From NCBI RefSeq assembly GCF_021228125.1, contig NZ_JAJQQS010000020.1:110988-174987 (forward strand): a stretch of 64,000 bases of DNA, in the 5' to 3' direction. The stretch's first letter is position 1, and every line of letters begins with the position of its first letter. Made by a program: the position numbers and the translations under genes. Under the pieces are notes generated by a model. The model did not search any database. It saw only the letters and a program-made list of their open reading frames with translations, and was not told the DNA's origin. Below are positions 28,026-36,274 of the stretch, piece by piece. The stretch is from Streptomyces albireticuli. GTDB taxonomy: Bacteria > Actinomycetota > Actinomycetes > Streptomycetales > Streptomycetaceae.

Positions 28026-29069
28026 TCACTCAGGGGTGCGCGGGCGGCCGGGTGATGCTGGTCGATCGAGCGGATGGCGCAGGGCGCTGCGCCCGTTGCG
28101 CCAGGCGTTCAGAACGTGGCTGGCCAGTCGGTTCTCCACAAGCACAGTGGCGTCGCATCCGAAGGCCACTTGCTGTTCGAGCCAGGGCTCCTCGGCGAGG
28201 AGCCCGCCGACGACCTCATGGCGTGCGAGCTGCTCGTGGACGGCGTCGGCGGTGATGTGCTCGGCGTAGAAGTGGACGGCGGCAGGACCTGCCCCGCATG
28301 CCTGGAGGGCCTTGACCATGCGTCGGGCCCCGGGCGAGGAGGCGGTCTCCGCGCAGGCGAAGTGGCCGACGAGGGCTCCACGCCAGGCGCGGTGCAGGCC
28401 GAAGAAGGACATCAGGTTGACCGTCGTGAGCGCGGCGGCGGGTGCGTGGTCGAGGTAGTGGCCGTAGTCCGGGTCCAGTTGCAGGCTGGTCATGAGGTTG
28501 GCGAACAGTTGGGCGTGCACGGCCTCGGGGCGGCCGGCGCCGAACTCGTCGTACTCGATGGCAGCGAGCGCTGCCTTGGCCCGGCCGGTCAGCCGCGGCA
28601 GGGCCCAGGCGTGCGGGTCGGATTCCTTGAGCTGGTAGAACGAGCGCAGCACGGCGTATTCACGCACGAGGTCCAGGTCCGCGCGGTGGGCCAGATGGGC
28701 GCTGACGCTGCCGGACAGGTCGGCCGGCTCCTTCAGCAAGTGGTCGAAGGCGTCCGCGACGGTACGGCCGCGGGGGACGTCAGCCTCGAGTGCGGCCAGG
28801 AAGGCCTGTTCGAGGCCGGTGCGGACGCGCAGCAGATCGGGGTTCCACTCCAGGTCGTCGGACACGTCGGGCAGACCGCGGTAGTGGAGTTCGTACAGCA
28901 GGTACAGGGTCAGTTGGAGGTCCTCTCCCCAGGGGTCCGCGTGCGTGGGGACGTTCAGGGGGCCGTCCGTGGGCACCTTGCCGGTGAGCAGGACAGCGGT
29001 GATGGCCTCGCTCAGGGCGCCGCGGGGCCGGGCTCGCCAGGGCGGACGCGAGGCGGTGACGGCGTTCAT
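28026..29069 (-). CDS. Iron-containing redox enzyme, haem-oxygenase-like diiron (HDO) family
   Basis: 347 aa. ATG at 29069 overlaps the stop of the CDGSH gene (ATGA). All-helical protein with the ligand pattern of HDO enzymes: ELHYRGLPDVSDDLEWNP, AIEYDEFGAGRPEAVHAQLF (E, E/D, H), and HFYAEHITADAVHE (H...E..H). These proteins bind two irons and oxidise amino acids or fatty chains in natural-product pathways (for example N-oxygenases and desaturases). It is the last gene of a five-gene operon with another iron oxygenase and an iron-sulfur protein, so it probably carries out one oxidation of that pathway. Confidence 0.88.
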   Translation of the reverse strand: MNAVTASRPPWRARPRGALSEAITAVLLTGKVPTDGPLNVPTHADPWGEDLQLTLYLLYELHYRGLPDVSDDLEWNPDLLRVRTGLEQAFLAALEADVPRGRTVADAFDHLLKEPADLSGSVSAHLAHRADLDLVREYAVLRSFYQLKESDPHAWALPRLTGRAKAALAAIEYDEFGAGRPEAVHAQLFANLMTSLQLDPDYGHYLDHAPAAALTTVNLMSFFGLHRAWRGALVGHFACAETASSPGARRMVKALQACGAGPAAVHFYAEHITADAVHEQLARHEVVGGLLAEEPWLEQQVAFGCDATVLVENRLASHVLNAWRNGRSALRHPLDRPASPGRPRTPE

Positions 29070-29308
29070 GGGTGTTCCCTGGGTCGGTGGCTGGTGTCGC
29101 ACCACGGATAAGCGCAGCTGCGGCGGCAGGTGCACAGCGCGGTCATGAAGCGGTCGCTGCGCCGGACCGTGCCGTCAGGCATGACAACTTCGACGGGGCC
29201 TTCGACGAGCACCGGGCCGTGAGCATCGATCAGGACCCGGCGGGCCGGGGGCGGCCCCGGCCCGCGGGCAGGGGAGGGGGTGATGTCGGGGTCAGGAGCA
29301 TTCGGCAC
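29066..29308 (-). CDS. CDGSH-type iron-sulfur protein
   Basis: 80 aa. The C-terminal motif CTCRRSCAYPWCDTSH supplies three Cys (59, 61, 70) and His74, the 2Fe-2S ligands of the CDGSH fold, with Cys65 where many have Ser/Thr. The preceding strand segment GPVLVEGPVEVVMPDG and a D/RFMTALC turn fit single-domain bacterial members. Translation is coupled to the diiron enzyme gene. It may pass electrons to one of the two oxygenases in the operon; that role is inferred. Confidence 0.9.
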   Translation of the reverse strand: MPNAPDPDITPSPARGPGPPPARRVLIDAHGPVLVEGPVEVVMPDGTVRRSDRFMTALCTCRRSCAYPWCDTSHRPREHP

Positions 29309-29420
29309 AGGTCACCACCAGTTCTTCTCTTGTGGCGGATGCAGGAACCGGGGTCTGCCGCGGGCGCGGTGGGCCTCGGCACGTGCAACGGCCGAAAGCG
29401 GTCGTCTGCGGGGCGGTCGG

Positions 29421-30119
29421 TCAGGGGAGGGGTTCGGATCCTGGATCGGGTATGTGGTCGGCGCGGATGACGAGCAGTTCTTCTTCTGTTTGGCCGTGTT
29501 CGAGCAGGCCTTGTTCGGTCAGCCAGGTGGCCCGGGCCTTGAGGACCGGGCCGAAGGGCTGGTGGCGGCGTGCCACGATCGATGCCTTCAGGCCGGCCTC
29601 GCCGAGGAGACGCAGTGTTCTGTCCGGAGCGCACAGGGTGGAATGGACGATGAGTATCGTGCCGCCCGCCGTGAGCAGTTGTGGTGCCATCGCGCACAGC
29701 CGGTCCAGGTAGCGGCGGCCGTCGGGGCCGGCGTCCCAGGCCCGGGCCCGGCCGTGTCCGTCGTTCGTGGCGGCGGGGCTGGGAACGTAAGGTGGGTTGG
29801 CTGTCACCACGTGGTAACGGTGGTGGGCTGCCCGGCAGGAGCGGAAGTCGCCGTGTTCGACATGTACCGGGAGCCGGTTGAGCCATGCGTTGCAGCGCGC
29901 GGTCAGCACCGCGCGGTAGCAGCTGTCCACGGCGCGGACGCGGTGGGCGCCGAGGCGGGCCGCGGCCAACGCGATCAGGCCGGAGCCGGTGCATACGTCC
30001 AGGACGTGGGCTCCCTGGGGCAGTGCCGCCCTCTCCAAGGACTCCCGCAGGAGGTAGGAGTCGCCCTGCGGCCCGTACACGCCCCACGTTTTCAGCAGTG
30101 TCAGGTTCGTCGTGCCCAC
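29421..30119 (-). CDS. HemK2/PrmC-like class I methyltransferase
   Basis: 232 aa from a GTG at 30119 (GGAGAG upstream). SAM-binding motif LDVCTGSGLIALAAARLGA at 40-58, acidic residue in RAVDSCYRA, and ANPPYVPSP with the NPPY tetrapeptide at 108-111, the signature of enzymes methylating amide or aromatic nitrogens. PrmC modifies release-factor glutamine, but PrmC-like proteins without the N-terminal domain, as here, occur with pathway genes. It sits between the dioxygenase and the iron-sulfur gene, so a small-molecule or peptide nitrogen is a plausible substrate. Confidence 0.88.
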   Translation of the reverse strand: MGTTNLTLLKTWGVYGPQGDSYLLRESLERAALPQGAHVLDVCTGSGLIALAAARLGAHRVRAVDSCYRAVLTARCNAWLNRLPVHVEHGDFRSCRAAHHRYHVVTANPPYVPSPAATNDGHGRARAWDAGPDGRRYLDRLCAMAPQLLTAGGTILIVHSTLCAPDRTLRLLGEAGLKASIVARRHQPFGPVLKARATWLTEQGLLEHGQTEEELLVIRADHIPDPGSEPLP

Positions 30120-30190
30120 GCGTCGTCTCTCCTCGGGTCCGTGGCAGGCCGCGTGTCCGTGCCGCCGGGTAGCCCAGGGGCTCGCGGGGC

Positions 30191-31015
30191 CTACAGCCGG
30201 GGGCCGAAGGGGGCCACGCCGATGATGAGGATGCGGCGCTCGCCTGGTCCCGGTCCCTCGCCGAGGTGTACGGGGGCGACGTGGTGGCTGACCCGGTGGT
30301 CGTGTACGGCGTAGCCGTCCAGAGGCTCGGTCAGGGTGAAGCGTGCGTGCACGGCCCCGTGGGGGAGGTCGTCGGGCTGTCGGCCGGCGCTGTCGGGCGT
30401 GGCGATGGTGTTCTCGCCGCCGCGGATGTTGGCGCACCCGACCAGGTGGGCGAAGGTGAAGGTGGCGTGGGAGCCGCCGTCCTGGTGCAGGCAATCGGGG
30501 GAGGACACCGCGGTGTCGGCGCGGTTGTGCACGGCCAGCTTGAGCAGGTGGACACCGACGTAGACCGGGGCCCTGTGGAGGTCCTCCAGCCACATGGCCT
30601 GTGCGAGGTCGGCGTGGATCAGACCCAGCAGAAGGGCGTTGCTCCGCAGCGCGGCGGGGATGTCGGGGAGTTGGCGCCGCATGTCCGGGTACTCCGGGTT
30701 GTGGTCGTCCTGCCAGTACTCGGTGACCGATCCGTAGGTGGCGTCCGGTGCTCCGGGTGTGAAGGACAGTTGCCCGGTCCACGGCAGGTACACGGCGTGG
30801 GAGTACCGGCGATACCGGTTCGTGTGCGGTGCGTAGGGGTCGGGCGGAAGCCCGGCGAACGCATCGTCGATCTGGCCGAGATCTCCGTTGTGCGCGGCCG
30901 GGTGAATTCCCAGGTCTGCGGTGCGGTACCGGGCGTAGCCCTGCCGGCGCAGGGCGTTGGTGACGTCATCGGCCGCCGGAGGTGGCCGGTCATGCACGGT
31001 CGAGGTTTCCTTCAC
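30191..31015 (-). CDS. 2-oxoglutarate/Fe(II) dioxygenase, IDO-type
   Basis: 274 aa. The core has VYVGVHLLKLAVHN, LHQDGGSHATFTFAHLVG with His177 and Asp179 as two iron ligands, NIRGGENTIA, and the distal HDHRVSHHVAPV with His245, then Arg in GERRILIIG for 2-oxoglutarate. This is the 2OG-Fe dioxygenase family of bacterial free-amino-acid hydroxylases (isoleucine dioxygenase group). Start at 31015 is an ATG preceded by an AGGAGG-type site. Expected reaction: hydroxylation of an amino acid or its derivative, an early step for the operon. Confidence 0.87.
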   Translation of the reverse strand: MKETSTVHDRPPPAADDVTNALRRQGYARYRTADLGIHPAAHNGDLGQIDDAFAGLPPDPYAPHTNRYRRYSHAVYLPWTGQLSFTPGAPDATYGSVTEYWQDDHNPEYPDMRRQLPDIPAALRSNALLLGLIHADLAQAMWLEDLHRAPVYVGVHLLKLAVHNRADTAVSSPDCLHQDGGSHATFTFAHLVGCANIRGGENTIATPDSAGRQPDDLPHGAVHARFTLTEPLDGYAVHDHRVSHHVAPVHLGEGPGPGERRILIIGVAPFGPRL

Positions 31016-31088
31016 GGGTTCCTCCTGTACCGCCCGCCACAGCCGCTACCACTGCGTTGCGGGCAAAACGGCGCCCGGTGCTGTGTCC

Positions 31089-32321
31089 TCAGGCTGACAC
31101 GGGGCCGGAAGGTGTGCCGTTGAGCATCCGCCGTCCGGGTGACGCCGGTGCGGAATCCGTCGGGGACGGTTCCTCCGCCTGCGAGGCGGGGGACAGGGCC
31201 GTCAGGTCGTCCACCACCGCGACCAGCCCGCCCGGCAGGCGGGCGGCGGCACGCTGGCGGTGCGCCCCCGATCCACGCCTCGCGAGCCGCCCCAGGAAAG
31301 CCGCGACGACCTCGACATCGCCGTGTGCCGCCAGTGCGGGACGAATGTGGTCCAGCAGCCGTGCGCCGCGCACCGGCGCGGACAGGATCTCCCCCGTGAG
31401 CGCGTCCCTGCCACGTCCCGTCCAGCCGTCGCGCGTCGCGTGCGCGTAGGCACCGCGCAGCATCTCGCTGCACGGCCGCGGTCCCGAGTCACCGCGACGC
31501 GCCGACGCCGACGCGGTGACCACCAGTCCGCGGACGATCGCGGCCAGGGCAGCGGAGTCCGCCGGGGTGACCGGGACGTCCATGCAGCGCACCTCCAGGG
31601 TCGGCAGGCGCGGGTGCAGGCGGATGTCCCAGAAGGGCAGATCCGCGAAGGGCATGGCCCCCGCCTCCGTCATGGCGGCGGCGGTCCGCTGATAGTGATC
31701 GAAAGACTCGGCGTACGGAGGGGGGCCCAGGCACGGGAAGCGGCACCGGATCATTGAGCGCCAGCTCGCGTATCCGGTGTCGCGCCCTTTACAGAAGGGC
31801 GAGTTCGCGCTCATCTCCACCAGGAGCGGCAGCCAGGGCCGCAGGTGGTTGCTGACCAGCACGGCCAGTTCCCGGTCGGGCAAGTGGACGTGAACGTGCA
31901 TCGCGCTGATCACGTAGTCGTCCATCATCGACCCGAACAGTTCCACGCTGGCCCGATAACGCGGATCCTCCCCGATCGACACAGGCCCGGCCGGCCCGAG
32001 CACCGGTGTGCCCGACGGGCACGCTCTCAGCCCCTCCGCCGCAGCGGCCCGGGCGACGCCGGCCCGCAAGCGGACCAGCTCGTCATACAGCTGCGCCACC
32101 GCCGAACACGGAGGTGTCCTGATCTCAATCTGGTAGTCGGTGAACTCACCGGAGACCAGTCCCCCCAGCGCCGAGGCCGCCCGTGCGACCACACGGCCGC
32201 CGGCGGGCTCCACCGCCCGGCTGTCGGCCCCGACCAGGAAGAACTCCTCCTCCACACCCACCGTGGGCAGCTGTCCATCCGGCTGCACGGCGGACACGGC
32301 CGCGTTCTCGCTTCCGTTCAT
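31089..32321 (-). CDS. Carboxylate-amine ligase, glutamate-cysteine ligase (GCS2/YbdK) family
   Basis: 410 aa from the ATG at 32321 with GGAG ten bases upstream. TVGVEEEFFLVG opens the fold; SGEFTDYQIEIRTPPC, SAMHVHVHLPD, EMSANSPFCKGRDTGYASWR and LPTLEVRCMDVPVT are the conserved ATP/metal and substrate segments. The family joins the gamma-carboxyl of glutamate (or another carboxylate) to an amine using ATP. It is first in line and 73 bp from the dioxygenase, same strand, so it could supply or cap the substrate of the operon. It may instead be a separate gamma-glutamyl ligase. Confidence 0.9.
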   Translation of the reverse strand: MNGSENAAVSAVQPDGQLPTVGVEEEFFLVGADSRAVEPAGGRVVARAASALGGLVSGEFTDYQIEIRTPPCSAVAQLYDELVRLRAGVARAAAAEGLRACPSGTPVLGPAGPVSIGEDPRYRASVELFGSMMDDYVISAMHVHVHLPDRELAVLVSNHLRPWLPLLVEMSANSPFCKGRDTGYASWRSMIRCRFPCLGPPPYAESFDHYQRTAAAMTEAGAMPFADLPFWDIRLHPRLPTLEVRCMDVPVTPADSAALAAIVRGLVVTASASARRGDSGPRPCSEMLRGAYAHATRDGWTGRGRDALTGEILSAPVRGARLLDHIRPALAAHGDVEVVAAFLGRLARRGSGAHRQRAAARLPGGLVAVVDDLTALSPASQAEEPSPTDSAPASPGRRMLNGTPSGPVSA

Positions 32322-33097
32322 CACCACTCCAGCATCAACCGTTGGCCTGATCGTGTCGCCCCAGAAGCACGCACGAGGACACCCTTGCCACCCCCTGCGG
32401 GTTGTCCTTGGCGAACCGCTCGGCCTGGACAAGAGCCTCCGGCTCCCAGATGACCTGGTACGTCACGCCTCATCCCTGCCGAAGACGCGGCGGAACGCCT
32501 CGTCGTGCGGGACGCCGGGGGACTCGCTGCGGCTCTGCCGCACGCGGTACGCGGCCAGGGCCCGTATGCAGGGCCGCGCCCCGCACGCAACGATCCCTAC
32601 GGATAGGGCCCCACTGTCGCCTGCGTCAGAGCGTCCGGGGAAACGACCGAACAGGTGCTGTTCGTAGAGCGGGGCGTGGTGCGTGGCGAGAAAGCTGAAC
32701 TGAACCGACTGCCGAACTGATAAGCCGGAAAACTCATCTACCGGGTTTACGGGCAGCACTCCCACCGGCGTACCAGGGGTCAGCCCCGGGCAGCACAGGC
32801 ACGAACAGCCGGCCAGGGTAAGGCCAGAGCCTGCGGCAGGCGCGTCACCCCGACCGGGGTGACGCGCCGGGACCTCCTGTCTACAGGTCGGCGACCGGGC
32901 CCGGCTGCCCCGCCCGCTCCCCGTCGGTGCCCCCGAGGCAGCGGCAGCAGCTCGGACGGCTCCTCATTCACGCTCCTTTCGATATCGCGCTCCGACAGTG
33001 GACTTTCTGTCACATTCCAGTCACATCTGATCATTTGCTTTGATCTAAGGATTTTCGGGGCACTCTCAAAGAGCTGTGAAATCAGGGAGGGGATGGT
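32322..33097. other. Intergenic stretch with a strong hairpin
   Basis: No gene that I can support; a leftward 100-aa frame at 32463-32765 lacks a ribosome site and family features. The right end is AT-rich and should hold the promoter of the secreted protein at 33098. Confidence 0.4.
32839..32868. terminator. Perfect 13-bp stem, 4-base loop
   Basis: Arms GGCGCGTCACCCC and GGGGTGACGCGCC around GACC. It is the strongest short hairpin of this region. It is 230 bp from the nearest start and not directly behind a gene, so it may insulate the rightward secreted-protein promoter. Confidence 0.6.
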
Positions 33098-33427
33098 ATG
33101 AAACTCGCTGCCCGAAGGCTCGCCGGTGTCGGCACCACGCTCGCCGTGACCATGGTGCTCTTGGCTCCCAACGCTTGGGCTGTCAAGCCGGGTGAGCGGT
33201 TCCGCTACGGCAGCCTGGACTGCCTGGCCACCGCGGACACGGCGTGGAACGGGGCGCTGAGCTGCACCGGCACCATGAACGTCACCTGGCGGGCCAAGGT
33301 CAAGTGCTACCTCGGTTACACGTACTACGGCCCGTGGCAGAACAACGCCACCGGCGGCACCAAGGAGTCCAAGACCAACTCCAGCTGCAACTTCCACGTC
33401 GACGACATCATCATCGACCCCATCTGA
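33098..33427 (+). CDS. Small secreted protein
   Basis: 109 aa. Behind a GGGAGGGG site and an AT-rich leader. Sec signal with Lys/Arg start, core VGTTLAVTMVLLAP and cleavage at NAWA-V (about residue 28). The mature 80 residues have four Cys (two likely disulfides), many aromatic residues and Asn/Thr/Gly. No family recognised. Codon use is lower in GC than its neighbours at the third position but still Streptomyces-like. Confidence 0.82.
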   Translation: MKLAARRLAGVGTTLAVTMVLLAPNAWAVKPGERFRYGSLDCLATADTAWNGALSCTGTMNVTWRAKVKCYLGYTYYGPWQNNATGGTKESKTNSSCNFHVDDIIIDPI

Positions 33428-33589
33428 TCCAGGTCGGCCCCAGGTGACGCCTGCTGCCTCGGTGATTCCGAGAGCCCCAGCACTCCAGGGGAGCAGGGGT
33501 TCGCTGGCGTGACGACAACGAGCTGGATGCCGGTCAGGCCGCGGCTCGCACCGGGGTGGGGACGGTCGCGGGCAGTAGAAAGGGTGTCT

Positions 33590-33769
33590 GAGCTTGAGTT
33601 CTATCCCCGTGGGTCGAAACCCGGCCGGTCCGGCCCCGGACGGCCACCCGGCTCGAAGAACAGGCATCCCGCCAACCGCCACGACGTGGGCCGAGTCCTC
33701 GCCACCGGCCAGCCCTACCAACGGCCCACCCACCACAAGACCGGCACCAAACCCCGACGAACCGGATAA
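33590..33769 (+). mobile_element. Transposase C-terminal remnant
   Basis: The frame ends FYPRGSKPGRSGPGRPPGSK and NRHPANRHDVGR, a basic GRPPGSKN tail that I recall from the C-terminus of a Streptomyces DDE transposase group. The catalytic region is missing. The next bases may be the right end of the former element. Confidence 0.45.
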
Positions 33770-33818
33770 GAATCAAGCTGACGGACCGTAGTACCCGCGG
33801 CCCCTTCAGAGGGGCCGG

Positions 33819-34072
33819 CTACGGGCCCGCCACCAGCCACAGGATCAGCACGGCCTCGAGCTCTTCGTCGTACCGGTACACCACCGAGATGCCGCGACCG
33901 CCGGTCTCTTCCGGCAGCAAGTCGACCACCTGCAGGTCACTGTCGGGCATGGGATGGCCCTGCCGGGGGCCGGCCTCCAGAGCCGCGCGGACGCGTCGAC
34001 GGCGGCCCGCTCAGCCCGGGTCAGCTCGATACGGGCCTTCTCGGCGGCATCGGAGTGGAACGCATAGGTCAC
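33819..34072 (-). pseudogene. Small hypothetical protein, frameshifted
   Basis: MTYAFHSDAAEKARIELTRA in one frame, then, after a one-base slip near 33990, ALEAGPRQGHPMPDSDLQVV and YRYDEELEAVLILWLVAGP in another. The full product would be about 84 aa. The sequence looks like a ParE/RelE-sized toxin (short strand VVYRYDEELEAVLIL), but I cannot confirm a toxin fold. Its start region directly abuts the truncated secreted gene on the other strand. Confidence 0.5.
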
Positions 34073-34598
34073 CGGGCCGCTGTCCTCCCTCGCCCTGGTC
34101 GCTGCGAGCGCCGGAGCACCGGCGGCCCAGGGCCAGGCCCATGGTGGTGGCCACGGTCATGGTTATGCCGTGGGCTGCTCGGGCCGGGAGGACATCACCT
34201 ACACCCCCGGGCTCGGCCTCTCCAGCAGCCCCTCGACCGTCAGCGTCGACGGCACGTACCACTGCGCGGACGGCCCGGGCCACCTGGTCACGGCCACATA
34301 CCACACCGAGGGCACCACCGGAGGCAGTTGCCTGCTCCTCGCCGGGAACCGGTCGGAGGAGACCCTGCACTACGCGGACGGCGGCACGACCGTCATCGCG
34401 TACCGCTCCGGTCCCTCCGTCCGGCTCGTGGGCGTCAACACCGCGGTGCTCGACGGCGTGGTCGTCTCCGGACGCGGCAAGGGGTCGGTCGCCGAGAAGA
34501 CCATCCACACGCTGCCCGCCGGCCTGCCGACCGACTGCGTGCTCGCCGGCGGCATCAAGCACACGATCGCCTTCACGCACCTGAGCATCCACCCGTGA
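34068..34598 (+). pseudogene. Secreted protein with truncated signal peptide
   Basis: The frame opens right after a stop (TAG 34065-34067) inside a hydrophobic segment (PLSSLALVAASAGAPAAQGQ) that is the back half of a signal peptide, followed by a His/Gly stretch and a conserved-looking domain (CSGREDITYTPGLGL, GTYHCADGPGHLVTATYH, GGIKHTIAFTHL). The beginning of the signal, with its start codon, is gone; the join coincides with the start of the opposite-strand small gene. A GTG at 34170 would give 142 aa without export. Family not recognised. Confidence 0.55.
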
Positions 34599-34651
34599 GC
34601 AGGGTCGGGGACTGGCGCGGTGGCTTCCGCTCCGTTTCCAGTCCCCGCCGC

Positions 34652-34689
34652 TTCAAGCCGTACGTGCGGTTCTCCCGCATACGGCACCC
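34652..34689 (-). ncRNA. Group II intron domain V-like hairpin (remnant)
   Basis: Read leftwards: GTGCCGTATGCGG, a short purine loop GAGAA, and CCGCACGTACGGC. This reproduces the domain V layout: lower stem GCCGTA/TACGGC, a two-base CG bulge on the 3' side, and upper stem TGCGG/CCGCA. The usual AGC triad reads TGC here and the loop is one base off, so it is probably inactive. No reverse transcriptase frame is present next to it. Confidence 0.45.
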
Positions 34690-34763
34690 AGCTCCGGCTC
34701 CTCAACGCCCGCATCGTCACCGCGGCGAACGACGTGGCCGGTACCCAGGCGGTCGGCAGCATC

Positions 34764-34811
34764 CGAGTCCTGGCCGCCGGCGCCGCGTCCCAGGAGCACA
34801 CGGTGGAGTCC
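34764..34811 (+). repeat. 48-bp repeat, copy 1 (matches 58835-58882)
   Basis: GAGTCCTGGCCGCCGGCGCC continuing to GAGCACACGGTGGAGTCC; the second copy differs at about six positions. Both copies lie at edges of decayed genes. Confidence 0.6.
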
Positions 34812-35039
34812 TCCCGGCGGCCCCAGCCACTTCCACCGGGCCCTCGCCGCGCACCGGTCGGCCACGCCCGCACAGCGGATCGACCCGGGAATCGTGGAGG
34901 CGGTGGAGCAGCAGACGAAAGCGATGCGCGAGCTGTCCCGCCGTGCCTTCCCCGAGCCCGACGTCGTCCTGGGCGATGCTCCGGCCCTGATCGAGGCGGC
35001 TCGTGCTCAGCGTCGCCGCCAGGCCGCCGCGGCCGAAGC

Positions 35040-35700
35040 CCAGACCGAAACCTGTGAGGCGGCCGGCCCGAATGTGATCGTTCAGGTCGTCACTCGCCCG
35101 GCGCCGGAGCAGGACACCGACGCCCTCGACCTCATCCATAAAGGCCTGGCCCAGCAGGACATTCTGCCGCACGAACACGTCGTCGACGGCGGCTACTCAA
35201 GCCCGGACAGTATCCACCTGGCCCAGTAGAAATGGGGCATCACGCTGTTCGGGCCAGTCCGTGCCGATCCCCGGGCCGATAAGCGTCCGGGCTTCACTAG
35301 AGAGGACTTCCACATCGACTGGCAAGCCCGCACACTGACGTGTCCGCACGGCATGACCGGCCCGCCCTGGAAGCCCACTCTCGGAGACAGCCATCCCCGC
35401 TTGTCAGTCCTCTTCCCGCGCAAAGTCTGCCGAGAATGCGACGACCGGCTCGAATGCACCGGCAACACCGGCGGCAGGGGACGTCACGTCTTCCTGCTTC
35501 CCCAGCCCCAGCAAGAGATCCAGACCCGCGTCCGGCACGAGCAGAAGACCGGTCAGTGACAACGGCGCTATGCCATCCGCGCGGGAAGCGAAGCCACGGT
35601 CTCCGAGACCGTCCACGCCCACGGACTCCGGCACTGCCGCTACCGCGGCTTGGCCAAGACTCATGTCCAGCACGTGCTGATCGCCGCAGGCGCCAACAGA
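35040..35700 (+). mobile_element. IS1182-family transposase remnant
   Basis: A broken frame gives TETCEAAGPNVIVQVVT, LPHEHVVDGGYSSPDSIHLA, a TAG (35227), DFHIDWQARTLTCPHGMTGP, FPRKVCRECDDRLEC, a TGA (35557), then HAHGLRHCRYRGLAKTHVQH. These are the metal-site, Cys-pair and C-terminal blocks of IS1182-type transposases, in the same order as in the intact element at 59.7-61.5 kb, but clearly a different member. The N-terminal half is missing. Confidence 0.75.
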
Positions 35701-35712
35701 ACACCCTCGTTT

Positions 35713-35833
35713 CTACTTGCGGCCCTTGCCGCTGAGGAAGCCGTCATCATCGCGGAGGTCGTGGCCACCCTTCGTCTCCTGAGGCGCCTCCCCGCTCCTT
35801 GTCGACGGTCTGCTTCTTGTCGTCGTCGGGCAT
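35713..35833 (-). CDS. Micro-protein, highly charged, with a one-base slip
   Basis: ATG at 35831-35833 follows an AAGGAGACC site. The frame MPDDDKKQTVDKERGGASGD ends after 28 codons. If one G of a GGG run near 35767 is removed, it continues GGHDLRDDDGFLSGKGRK to a stop at 35713, for 39 aa. Good ribosome site and Asp/Lys/Gly-rich sequence suggest a real small gene; the extra G is either mutation or error. It is on the same strand and downstream of the MurF-like gene. Confidence 0.4.
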
Positions 35834-35970
35834 CCCAGGTCTCCTTCGGTCGGGGTCTCACCGTGGGTGCCCCGCGAGCCCTGTCTCCCCGAGGGTGGCC
35901 CAGGACACGCGGGCCGGAGGTTGTCGGGAGCCGCACTCCGCCTGCGGTGCGGATCCCGACGACCGGCAGG

Positions 35971-36177
35971 TCAGGCCCGCAGGATGAGGTACACGGTGTG
36001 GCCGTGGATGTAGCGGTGCACCTCAGCCCGTCTCTGCTGTGCGATCGCCTCGATCTGCTCCTCGCGCAGCCCGTTGTGCTGCCAGTGCAGCGCCGGGTTC
36101 TCGGTGACGGGCGTCAGGACGAACAGCACCCCGTCCGGTGCCAGCGACTTCTCCCTCACGCGGGCGGCGAACGCCAT
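35971..36177 (-). CDS. Small hypothetical protein downstream of the MurF-like gene
   Basis: 68 aa, MAFAARVREKSLAPDGVLFV to HRYIHGHTVYLILRA. The LAPDGVLFVLTPVTEN segment and closing strand look like the last part of a class I methyltransferase fold, and the frame is open for some distance upstream. It may therefore be the surviving end of a larger gene. The ribosome site is weak. It is 97 bp behind the MurF-like gene, same strand. Confidence 0.4.
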   Translation of the reverse strand: MAFAARVREKSLAPDGVLFVLTPVTENPALHWQHNGLREEQIEAIAQQRRAEVHRYIHGHTVYLILRA

Positions 36178-36274
36178 CCGAGTTCCGTTCAGGCGTGGAG
36201 CGTTCTTGTCGGGTGATTGCGGCCCTGACCCTCCGTCACTGGGATACGCCCAAGGCGCCAGGGCCGCACTGACC

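Larger units (their letters stand above)
34599..35040. other. Decayed stretch between secreted gene and IS remnant
   Basis: Holds a group II intron domain V-like hairpin (34652-34689, minus) and one copy of a 48-bp repeat. A rightward frame at 34894-35030 (EAVEQQTKAMRELSRRAF) is fused in frame to the transposase remnant; its origin is unclear. Confidence 0.4.

Noticed and set aside
27929..28255. Rightward frame that looks like a lipoprotein (LTVGGAVMVLVVAALTQGC)
   Set aside because: It overlaps the well-supported diiron enzyme gene on the other strand, and the rest is shadow sequence.
32463..32765. Leftward 100-aa frame upstream of the GCS2-like gene
   Set aside because: No ribosome site, weak codon bias and no recognisable motif; could be a real small gene but not supportable.
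34894..35030. Independent gene start before the IS1182 remnant
   Set aside because: The frame runs straight into transposase sequence and ends at a stop inside it; no separate gene can be delimited.
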